From the NCBI RefSeq assembly GCF_008831285.2, contig NC_045141.1, positions 7,055,353 to 7,119,352 on the forward strand: a DNA stretch of 64,000 nucleotides, given 5' to 3'. Each line of letters begins with the position of its first letter. The stretch's first letter is position 1. The position numbers were made by a program, and so were the translations under genes. Of the stretch, positions 23,500 through 34,200 are shown piece after piece. The notes beneath the pieces were generated by a model that had not been told where the DNA came from, searched no databases, and was given only the letters and a program-made list of their open reading frames with translations. This DNA comes from Nymphaea colorata. Its lineage: Eukaryota; Streptophyta; Magnoliopsida; Nymphaeales; Nymphaeaceae.

Positions 23500-23832
23500 A
23501 ACCAAGTTTGTATCCGAATTCTTGTTTCGGATTTGGATAATATAAATTTAAAATCAGATATTGAAATTTGGATTTAGATTTATAAATTAAAATTTGGATT
23601 CGGATTGCAAGTGTAGGTTTCGATATCTGATATATTTTTTTTTTAATTTTTTAATATCCGATCAGATTTCTATTGGATATTAAATCCAAAATCCAACTTT
23701 AGTCAGATATCAATTTTTAAAACAGAATCCAGTCTGATTTTTTATTCAGAAGTCAAATTTTTGTTCATATCTGATTTATTTAAAGCAATTTGATTGGAGA
23801 TTCGATCTGAATCCGATCAGTTGACATCCCTA
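23500..23832. mobile_element. hAT-like terminus, right end TTGACATCCCTA
   Basis: Ends GATCAGTTGACATCCCTA, the complement of the terminus at 20650, with internal GGATTTGGAT, CAGATAT and ATTCGGAT motifs of the same family. The immediate flanks of the two ends (ATTGCAAT and GCAACAGC) do not form an 8-bp duplication. Confidence 0.5.
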
Positions 23833-23969
23833 GCAACAGCGATCTAATCCGGCATGCAGTTTACTTCATTACCACACAAAATAAAAAATTCTAATGCATG
23901 AATTTAGTATCCATGATACATAGGGACAACAAAACATTTAATAGTAACAAGTCTCTACAATGACATCAT

Positions 23970-24037
23970 TATGAATTTTTGATATGCATGCAACCATGAT
24001 TAATATGAATTTTTGATATGCATGCAACCATGATTAA
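23970..24037. repeat. Perfect 34-bp tandem duplication
   Basis: Two adjacent identical 34-bp units containing GATATGCATGCAACCATG (23970-24003 and 24004-24037). Confidence 0.93.
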
Positions 24038-24123
24038 GCTTCTTTTGTCCATAACCACGTCCACCATGGGGGTGGTGACCAGTACTTTATTTACACAACA
24101 ATTTTTTTTTGATAATATACATA

Positions 24124-24330
24124 GGTAAGCTTGGGCATCGGGCAGGCCTGATAATGAGTCGAGCTCAACTCGGCAATTAAAATCCGAGCTTGAACCCGGT
24201 CTGATTAAATTTAAAATATTTTTAATATAAAATAATATATAAATATAAATTAATCGTAATAAAATATTATAATTATATATATAAATTAATAAAATAAATA
24301 TTAAAAAAACTTATCAAGCCCACCCCGTTT
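24124..24330. mobile_element. Transposon terminus relic
   Basis: TAGGTAAGCTTGGGCATCGGG, then GAGTCGAGCTCAACTCGG, then very AT-rich sequence. It resembles the outside end at 3851 (TAGGCCTGGGCATCGGG). No opposite end found. Confidence 0.4.
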
Positions 24331-25760
24331 GGTTCCTTGCCAGGTACCTAGGCTTATCCATAGGTACGACAAAAAACCGTTGCCTTCCTCCATTAAACCA
24401 GCCCTTAAAAAGGGAAGTTGAAGGGATGCTCTCTAAATTTCAAGAATGGGTCACCCTTAAATAGGGGTGCCCAAAAAACGCATAGCAGAAACAACAACAA
24501 ATTAAAAAACTAGGTAATGAGTATTCCCCTATTCAGCCTCACTTAGGCGGAAAGGAAATCTTCACCTCCTTCCTCCTGCCATGAGAGATCGTAACACCAT
24601 GTTCCTCTAAGCATACCATTTAAGGTCAAACTAGATATGCACTAATCATTATGAGCATTAATTACTAAGTTCAAATATTTAAACATACTTTCAATGCTCA
24701 TATGAATCATTTACTGCATGTGTTCAAATACAAAATCAACAACATCATATATACCATGTCTGCACTTTAGATAAATAACAGTACAAGTTTTTAGCCATCA
24801 GGATCAATCTCGGTCACACACAATTACATGAGACATATATGTCTCAAGCTAAGCTAGATCTAGATCCAAAGCTCATGAAAATATGCATAAATGTATATGC
24901 TTAATCAAAACAAACACATCATAATTATGACAAGGCCATTGTACAAGTATAATCACAATCACATGCATATGCATGTGAGAGCAAGTCAAATCCCTATATA
25001 AATCCGTCTGCAATCATACACAAGGTACATTTATAACAAATGAATTCAAGATCCACGTGTATGCATAACAAGCAATATGCAAACATGTATGTGAATGAGA
25101 TCCAAATTAATTGGATACAATTAAAACACAATACGTTCTACATCCATGCTTACCAATATATTTGAAGTATATTTTATATATTCAAAATTATATTGTATTT
25201 TGAATTAATATCTCTCCAATGAACACGAGAGACTACATTGAAGTCCATGTAATTTAATTACATACGCCAAAGTAGGTCCAGGCCTATATCTGCTTAACCA
25301 AATAACTTAATTCAATATATGCGTTTTCAAATCATCCAATCCAAAGTTAGTTTACCGTTTCTACTGTTTTTAAACAAGATGAATACGTCTATTGAAATTC
25401 ATTCATAAGATCTAGAATGTTTAAGAAACCAGTAGGATCCATATCCAAATATTCTCATCAACAACACATTAAATCTAAATCTAATTTCATTTCCATGACT
25501 AAAATATCAATTTCAAAAAATCCAAATATGGTTTCACAATAATTAGAACTTATATGTTAAAACAAGTAAGATACAAATCCAAATAATTTACAACTAAAAC
25601 ATATATTTCCAAAATGAAATGGTTTTTATGACCAAATCGGTTTGAAAGAACCAAACATTCATTTTTTTAGTAAATCAAATATTAATCTAAAACTGTGTAA
25701 AACAACTAAAAGATGGAATTTCTAATAATTTGTGTTCATTTCAAAGTCCAGTCACAACAG

Positions 25761-25799
<39 letters not shown>

Positions 25800-26950
25800 A
25801 TATAAATCCAAAATCTACCTTCAACCACCATCATATATTAAGTCTTTGCAAAACAAGTCAAATTTAGATATGGATCCATATACAACAACTACAACATACA
25901 TTTAATAATTGGACCCATTTAGGCATTTATTTTTTATAATGTATTTTCAAACTAATATAGATCATATTCAAATCCATTCATAAAAAATATTTTTTAGAAG
26001 TATAGATCCAAATCCAAATTCATTTGCAAACCAAAAATATTTATTTTCAAAGTAAGTTGGATGTAGGTCCAAATATATAAGTTTGCAACAACTAATATCG
26101 GTCAACTGTAAACTGGCTAAATTCAAACCTAAATATATTTTCAGAAGAACTAAAACATCTAGTTTGAAAACGGGGTGGATCCAAATCCAAATAAATTCAT
26201 ATAGCCAGAATATGTATTTTTTTTTTTTGAAAATAAGTGGGTCGCATATCTAAATACCTTTACAACCACTAAAGTTCATAAACATGTTTGGACTTATATC
26301 TGAAATTTGTTTAGAAGGACCAATATATTTTTTAGGTAAATCAAATGTTGATCCAATACGTGTAAAACAGTACGTTCATCTCAGTGTCAATTGACAACAG
26401 GTAATACACATTTTTTTAAGGCAACTTGGATTTAAATCCTGATATGCTTTTAAGAACCCAAAATATGTTTTTCAAACAACTTCGACTCATATTTAATTTT
26501 ATTTCAACAACTAAATTATATTTCTAAAATAGCAAGTTCATCCAAATCACCATGTAAGGTGTAAAGTTGATTCGGATCCAGAAAACTACATTTAAAAGTA
26601 AAAGAGTCTAAAAATCCGAGTTTTGTTTTAAACCAGCTCAAAGGCTCTCCTTTGAAAATATTAAAAATTAAAATGGAGCAAAACTTAGTTGACATATTTT
26701 TAAAACCCTCATGTTAAGACTTAAAACATGCAAAATTGTTAAAGCTTCAGAATAAAGGTCACAAGCCTCTTCATGCAATTAGTTTTCTGAAAATGTATGT
26801 GCAAAATAAGAGATTAAATTTTATAACAGCCCTTTCAAAATTGTGGTAAAAGTATGGGTTGATTTTAAACATTAATCAATAAGGGCATAAGGATCTCACC
26901 GTCAAACGAAGCCCTGATTCCCATCCATCCTTCCTCTCTCCTCTCCATTT
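24331..26950. other. Long AT-rich non-coding tract with degenerate repeats
   Basis: No gene seen. From about 25400 to 26600 the motifs ATCCAAATCCAAAT, ACAACTAAA and ATATATTTTC/CAAAA recur roughly every 90-120 bp, suggesting an old, strongly diverged tandem array. Confidence 0.5.
25763..25797. repeat. (TA)n microsatellite
   Basis: About 35 bp of alternating TA. Confidence 0.95.
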
Positions 26951-27160
26951 CTTGTCATCTGAAATTTCCATGGCTTGTCAAGCTATATCTAGGGGTGGGC
27001 AGTTTCCGGCAATCCTCTGGCTGCAGGTGCCATGGCGGCAGTCCGACATTGGCTCAACCCAAGGTATGTTTTCTCATAGGTCGATGGTTTCACTGCATGA
27101 AAAGTATGGCCATGTAGAGAGAGGGTGTCATCTCTACTCAAATCTGTTCCTTTTCATTGC

Positions 27161-27162
<2 letters not shown>

Positions 27163-27195
<33 letters not shown>
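27163..27195. repeat. (TA)n microsatellite
   Basis: About 32 bp of alternating TA. Confidence 0.95.
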
Positions 27196-27198
<3 letters not shown>

Positions 27199-30100
27199 CT
27201 GTTGTGCTTTTCTTTCATGTTAAGACTTAAACAGAAAGTTCTCCTAACAAAAGAATATGGTAGTTGAAGGCAGGGGCAGAGCCAAAAGGGGGCCTGTATG
27301 GCCCTGCCGTCACCTCAAATTTTTTTAAAAAAAATTATATGTAAATTTTTAAAAAAGTTTACTTATCTTATAAAAATTTTGAAAACTAATATTTAGTCAA
27401 ACTCAAGCCCGTTATGTGGAGATTGACTCAAGTTTGAGAGCTCAAATTCAAGGTTTAATGAGTCAAGCGACTCTGCTCATGTTTAGTACTAACTTTATGG
27501 TGAACATGTAGTGCTACTATACAGTTTCTTTGTCTTCATTTTTTGTGCTTCTTGATAGCTGGAAATAAATTTCAAGCTGACACTTATCCTGTTGACATAG
27601 GTTGAACGATTTTCAGAAAAAGAAAAAGAAGATGGAACGTATATTAAAAAAAAAAAAGATGAGTTCCTAGAATTTCACATTTAGATTTTATGTAGTTATA
27701 TACATTCCTCTAATATGAAACTTATCAATGAGAATGGTAAGTATCCTTTTTGGGCAAAATGGGGCCCTTATATAAATGAATCATGAATATTTGCAAATAG
27801 TCCTTGCCTTGTATTATTTTCATGATATAGTCATCATCTTCTCTTAGGCATTCAATCTTAATTTGTCTCTTATCTTTTGGCAACATGAGTTCTTTGAATG
27901 TTGACTTATTATTTTCTACAGTTCTTATTCCCATGGTCGATTCTGAGTTCCTAGTGATTGATGGACATTTCCTATGGTGTAGATGGGAATTATTTTGAAT
28001 CTTGATCATGGGACAAACGCTAGAACACTGATGATTAAATGGATGAAAGATGAAAGGCTGGTAAACAGAGACGAAAAGATGCTCTTTCAAAAGCTAATAA
28101 ATTGGCACACGTGATACATGGTTCTTATCATGTGAAGGTCATTATAATTGTAACATAGCTGAACCAACATGGCTTGTCCCCAATTCATTTGTGCAATTGG
28201 CAGCCTCCACATCAACAACCAAAGAATTAAATGGTGTAAATGGACTTTCAATTGTTCATTTTGCGTGGATTGTGAATTTTGTAGACTTTGTATATGACTG
28301 GACATAGTTTTTTAATAAATTTTTTATAATAATAGTTTAGATGGTGTTTTTTGTCTATTCGATTTGAAATAAATAAATAAATAAATAAGACCTAGCCAAA
28401 ATAATGAACAAGGTTGGCAACGTAACCACACATGAGAAAGCCTTGGACAATGCAATTGAGTCCTTCGAAGAATTGAGGGACTAAATGAAATACAACGCAG
28501 AAAATGATGCCTCAATTTGAGAGCACTAACTGATACAGTGTTTGCATTACAGAAAAAGTCAAAGAACTTCAACCAAAAAACCAAATTCTATAGTGGCATG
28601 TTGCAGTGATAACCAATCATTGACATTCAAAGACCAACAAAATATAATGGTAGCCAAAATAGCAGCATGATGTATAAGCAAAAAAGTTTTGACATTCCAA
28701 AAGAGAACTGCAAGGTAGATACCTTTGGTGACTTTCAATGAGAGTTGAACGACTACTTCATGCCTATAAATGCAAGAAGACAGACTTATCGAATGGTTGG
28801 CAAGTGAATTAAAGTATATTTGATCATTGCTGATGGTGGAGGGAAGGAGAAAACAAGACCTACCTGGAACTTGGTCGCTGATGGTGGAGGGGAACGTGGA
28901 GTAGCTATCCTCTGGTCGCTAGACAATGGCCGCCTGACCATTGGTTGCCATTAATGTGGCTGTTGCTCATCGGAACTCTTCACTGCAAAGCTGAACCAAG
29001 TGAGCTAGAGAGCGTGAACGAGAGGGAGATGGACTACAAGTGTCAGAGCGTGAGAGAGAGGGAGAGTCGCAGGTTCCAAAGGAACTACACGAGAGCGGAC
29101 AAATGCCTCGAATGCATTGCTTCGCACTTAAACCACGGAACGGATCGGAGCAGGTTTAGCTTTTATACCTGCGTCCCCCGTCCATCCTGTTCTCCCTGTT
29201 CCATGTCCGGTGTTTGCATTGAATGTGCGAAAAATGGAAGACGCTGTGCTGTTCTGCGCCGTTCCGGGGACTTTAAGACCTCTTAATGCACAATACAACA
29301 ATTGTAATTTGGCCTGAAATGCTGAGTTAAAGGTATACTTGTAGTGCACCTTCTTGTTGAGTGTCTCTGTATACTTGGCCTTCATTTTGAAGGATATGCA
29401 CAGATGCTGTTATGCCTTCCAAGAGTTTTTTGGACTGCCACAATCCGTTTTGCTGGCGTAAAGTACTAAGGTTTTGGTAAAATTTTGGTGATGTTCCTTC
29501 TACAAGAAACATGTAATGATTTCTAGTTCCTCTATGCACAAAACTGTCATTTCATATACTTTTGTTCCAGACTAGGTTGGTTGTACCTGGCCTAATCTAT
29601 GGTTGGAATGTAAGCAAAAAGCACTGTTTTTGTTGTCTCAACAGCGCTAATTCCCTTCTTTGGATGTAAGTAGTTCTTTCTGTTTTGTACATGTCATTTG
29701 CTTTATGAACAAAAGTTAGAGAGGGTGCACGCATCGAAAATGTCATAAAATACATGCACACCTGAAAATTTTAATTGTACAAAGCATATCATTAAAATGA
29801 CATAAGTAATCTATAAAGTCTAACTGCCATGTATCTATCAATGTGATTCGTGCAATGATATTGTATAGGTCATCCCAAAATTGTTTCTTTAGCCAAGTGT
29901 ACCAGCTTGTGAATCATGATATCGAAAAAGACAAGTGGAAGAATCTTCTTAAGTTGGCAAACTATACCATTAAGGTTCTCATCTAAATGCTGAAAGTCAA
30001 GTTTTCATTCGATACTTTGGAATATAAATTCTTGGAAAACTTACAAAGCTTAACTAATGCCAAACATACATTATTTGGTATAGGCCTTTGAACAGCTAAT

Positions 30101-31284
30101 GAATTAATATAGTGCATTACTATTGAGAACCAATATTTTCTTTTTTTTTTTCAAATGCACACAACTTAAAATATTTGATGCAAAACCATTAGTAGTGTTT
30201 ATATTTTTTAACACTTTACAAATATTTTTTCCCATTCCTTATCATTGAAAAGCAAGCATGTGGTATGCATGTTTTATTGAAACTTAGAATCTTGATTGGA
30301 TGAAATGTGGATCTAATATTCTAATTTTTCTAATTTAATGTAGCATCGTAAGAGTCTTTGGTTTTCCCTTCTATGTTCAAGAATATGTGCATAATATTAT
30401 TGCCAATATTCTTTTTAATATATATTACGTTAAAGTTGTATTTTAGCATATTATACCACCAACATGGAAAATCGAAACATATACTTTTCTTTTTTAATTT
30501 AATAACAATCTTAGTTTGTTCATGATTAACAAATTTTCATAAATATATTCGTAATACATAATTGACACTGTGAGAAGCAGTTATTGAAGCATATGATAGT
30601 TCAAAATTTTCATCAAATACTTAGTTTTCAATTAAAACACATGATCAATTGACAAAAATATGTGATGAACCATATAACAAACTTTTCTTCTATTCTTAAA
30701 AATTGAGTGGCTCTTAGTTTGACAATGACGGCAGGTAAGTTCATTCTTAGTACTTCACCTTGATAAGGTAGTGTACATGCTAATTGAATGTTTCTTTTTT
30801 CGAGATATAATAAGTGTTCATTTCAACCGTACAATTCTTGTAACTCATCGATGAAAGGAAGTAAATATGCATCTATGTCATTTCTAGACTAGATGGATTA
30901 AAAATCAACAAAATTAATATTATAGTGGGTCGTCTCATAACCATCCATATGATACAAAATGAAAACCACTGTCCGTGTGTTGTGACTCATATTAATTGTT
31001 TTGAATAGATTGAAACCATCAAATATTAAACATTATGAAAACTGGGTACTATTTTTACTGTCATCAAACTCAATTAGACGCATTCTAAAAGAATTTGCTG
31101 AAAGAATTTTGGACTATGTTGCTGTAATATCTACAGATTCAATAATTACCAGGATCCCCTTCCAACTTTTCAAAATTGGTCTCACCACTTCCAATTTGGG
31201 TCCTATTTGTCACCATATCATAGCCCGATAACTGTTTACGTCAAAATGTTCATCCTTTCGCTTTCTCCACTTGATGAATTTTGG

Positions 31285-31490
31285 TATAGTGAATGCTAAT
31301 GACATACAATTTTTGTAAAGTGAGTACTAACGACATATAATTACAATTAGTCTTGACATTTCAAGAAAGTCCTAACCTTTCAAAAGAATCTTGACATTTC
31401 CATCATTTTGGTATGGTGAGTACTAATGTCATTTTTTTGTACAGTGAGTACTAATGACATCTTTTTGATATAATGAGTACTAATGGCACT
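31285..31490. repeat. Interspersed GTGAGTACTAATGACAT repeats
   Basis: Five related copies (GTGAATGCTAATGACAT, GTGAGTACTAACGACAT, GTGAGTACTAATGTCAT, GTGAGTACTAATGACAT, ATGAGTACTAATGGCA), most preceded by TTTTGTA or TTTGGTAT. Spacing is irregular (about 30-90 bp). Confidence 0.75.
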
Positions 31491-32479
31491 TTTCATGAAC
31501 TATTTTAATTCACTAGTAAGCATTTTCTTCTAAAACCAGTCACAAATGGATCTTGGTCCGAACCCAATTCAGATCTTTGTGGATCCAAAGCGAAGTCGGT
31601 CCAACCCTCCAACACCTTAGTGGTGATCTATAAAAATAAATGCTATACAGTGCTCTGATCTGGCATGCATGTGAAAAGTTAGTCTAAATAAATTTAAAGG
31701 CCAAGAACTCTTCATGAGATTTGGCCCTTTCTTCTTAAATAACGATGCGTAGAACCTACACTGGCTGCCCATGTTTTGCAAGTAAACATAAACTAAAGCA
31801 CATTAACTTTAAATAGGAGACGTACAACCAGATTTGTTTCGGGCAGCTGGAAGCAGAACATATAAAAACTGGAGGCTGAGAAACAAACCATGCTGGAGTA
31901 AGGTAGGGGAGAATGCACATGTTTACATAGACACAAAATAGGTTTAAAAGAAAGTATACCGGTTCCTGCCAGGGTGAATGGAAGAAGGAGATGGTTGATC
32001 TCCTCAGCCAACAGCCATTGTCAATGAGCACAGGTGCCAAAGGCAGAGCCGAGAAAATTCTGACTAAGGAGTACTGGTTATATATCAAATTTTAAATTTC
32101 AAAGGGGAGTTAATATGCAAATGAGAAATATTATCCTGAAGCATAAAAAACATGTACCTGCAAATGATGTGCATGGAGAGGTGGAAGCAGTGGCATAACC
32201 TAACGACATATGTGCAGATGTAGGTTGTTACCCACACCAGCCCTGCAAAAAATTATTTTATTTCATATTAATGTCTTTAATATTTTGTTTATTTACGTGT
32301 ATAAATACCCTTAAAGACAAGAGAGCTTTCAAATTAGTCCGCTACAGACAAAATGCCAGCCTATGCCATTGCATAAGGGACTCTGCATGGAGGTGGAGAA
32401 GCTTTTGTGCCTGGAAGATCTTGAAGCGACTATGCAGGGTAGAAGAAACATGGTAGAGTTTCTTTTTTTCTCATACACA

Positions 32480-32673
32480 GGGGCGAGCTAAGAATTTTCA
32501 TTAAAGGAAAATAACTATAGTTTTAAAATTTTGATGGGGGCTAAAACATAATTTTTCAAAAAATTTATATATGGTAAACAAAATTTTTTAAAAATTAAAA
32601 AAAAAAATTGAAAGAGGAGGGGTCGGGGAGGGGGGCGCATGGCCCCTGCCAGCCCCTTTGGCTCCGCCGTCGC
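32480..32673. mobile_element. 194-bp MITE-like element with near-perfect 9-bp duplication
   Basis: Left end GGGGCGAGCTAAGAATTTTC and right end read inward GCGACGGCGGAGCCAAAGGGG, imperfectly inverted. Flanked by TCATACACA (32471-32479) and TCATGCACA (32674-32682), 8 of 9 identical. A 9-bp duplication would suit a Mutator-like element. The interior is A/T-rich, then a GGGG/CCCC-rich end. A related fragment lies at 27268. Confidence 0.5.
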
Positions 32674-32682
32674 TCATGCACA

Positions 32683-34075
32683 CATAAAAACGACAATGAG
32701 GGGGCATATGCGTCATTCTACTTTGAAATTCTATCTTTTTTTTTTGGTTTGGTCGATCAGAGGCCAAAGATCTCCTTCTTGGTTGAAGAACAATTAACCT
32801 GATTGCCTCTTTGCTTTCTTCGAATTTAATAGCAAAATTCAATGCCAAGGGAGCAACGTCATTACCCAACCCCTGCTTGACCCGATATTCATGTTTGTTC
32901 CATCACAGAAACTTTTCATTGCTTTACTCAGTCACGTTTGCATCCTATTAATGCAGCCAAGTTTTTCCGTGGTCAAAAAATGAGCGGCAGAAACTGTTGG
33001 GTTTTCTGCAGCGAATGACAGGTGTGAGCCTTTCAACCTCCTCAGTAAGATTACTAGAGGAGTCTCCAGATTTGTTATGCACCGAACAGCATAAGTTCTC
33101 CAGCGATGCAGCAAAGACCAGCAGCAAACAATAAAAGAGAAAGAGCACAGACGATGTAGAGAAGAAAGAGAAAGAGAATGGTGAGTTTACAGGTTTGCTT
33201 CAATGAGTTTAAAACCAAGATAATCAAACGATCAACCCTAAACTAAAGGAGCTGTGCTATTTTAGAGCCAGCCACATAGGATTCCCTGCAAGAGAAAGAA
33301 ATCAGAAAACTGTTTTATAAATCAAATATATTTGATAAAAAATTTATTTAGTTTGAAAGTTCACAAACTTTATCTTGTAACTGCGAGTGGCCCCCTTCAC
33401 AGTTACAAGTGGGAAAGGATAGGGCTCATGGCCACTATCCAGTGGAAACTGCATTTACTAGGTACTTTGAAATACAACAGGCACAGAGGAAATGATGAAG
33501 AAGCACCGTCATTTTCCTCTTTGAAGAATTGTTGCTATGGAAACAACGTGCTTTCCATTCTTCACATTCAATTCAATTGTAGCATTATTTGGTATTTGCA
33601 GCGATGGGCCATACATAAGTACCTCTCAGTAAGTCCTTGAGTATTATGACCTACTCTTCTAATTCACAAGTGAAGAAACAGTTACGAAACTGTTCATGTC
33701 ATCATAAATAAGTAAAAAATACCGCCTTCTTTTTCCATTAGCTGAATGAATGATTAGATTCTTTTCATTTCATCATCTTTACACTGCAGAAAAAGTAGCA
33801 GAGAAAGAAAAATAGAAGAGCATTCACCTGAGAAGGACCAGAGGGAAACTAGAAAGGAAAATTGCTAATGAATTATTTGGCAATAAGGATAGATAAAATT
33901 AATATCAGATCTTAGCACCCATTGCTGGATTACAAAAGGAATAAGAAACAAAGAAACAAAATGTTCGATCTTTGGTTTGGTATCACAGAAAAGCCAAGTT
34001 TCAGAAAACATCAACTAAAGGACAACGAGAGAAACATGAGGTCGCTGTAACGGAAGCGCCTATTCCTATTCCAAA
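32683..34075. other. Intergenic, 3' side of the GRF gene
   Basis: No gene seen. Overlapping frames on both strands (32588-33148, 33332-33640) have no domain and conflict with each other. Confidence 0.5.
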
Positions 34076-34079
34076 CGCA

Positions 34080-34085
34080 TTTATT
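34080..34085 (-). terminator. Candidate polyadenylation signal of the GRF gene
   Basis: AATAAA on the minus strand, about 116 nt after the GRF stop codon, a normal distance for a plant 3' UTR. Position and motif only. Confidence 0.45.
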
Positions 34086-34200
34086 TTCCTCTTGGTTTCT
34101 CCTTTTCGTAGCTGTAAAGGCCACAGTATTTGGTATCTGTTGCCAGTCAGATTTACCTCTGTAGAATGCATCAAGAAGACTGAACTGTTGGTTGCAGAAT

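Larger units (their letters stand above)
26951..32479. other. Gene-poor tract
   Basis: No gene supported. Holds (TA)n at 27163-27195, an (AAAT)n run at 28366-28388, and a transposon-end-like GGCAGGGGCAGAGCC at 27268 related to the element at 32480. GTGAGTACTAATGACAT repeats occur at 31285-31490. Short frames at 27725-29539 and 31756-32088 lack domains. Confidence 0.5.

Noticed and set aside
20650-23832. Single 3.2-kb hAT element with confirmed target duplication
   Set aside because: The 8-bp flanks do not match, so the two ends are listed separately and the single-element reading is left as a hypothesis.
33332-33640. 102-codon plus-strand frame near the GRF 3' side
   Set aside because: No domain or homology, mixed composition, no gene structure around it.
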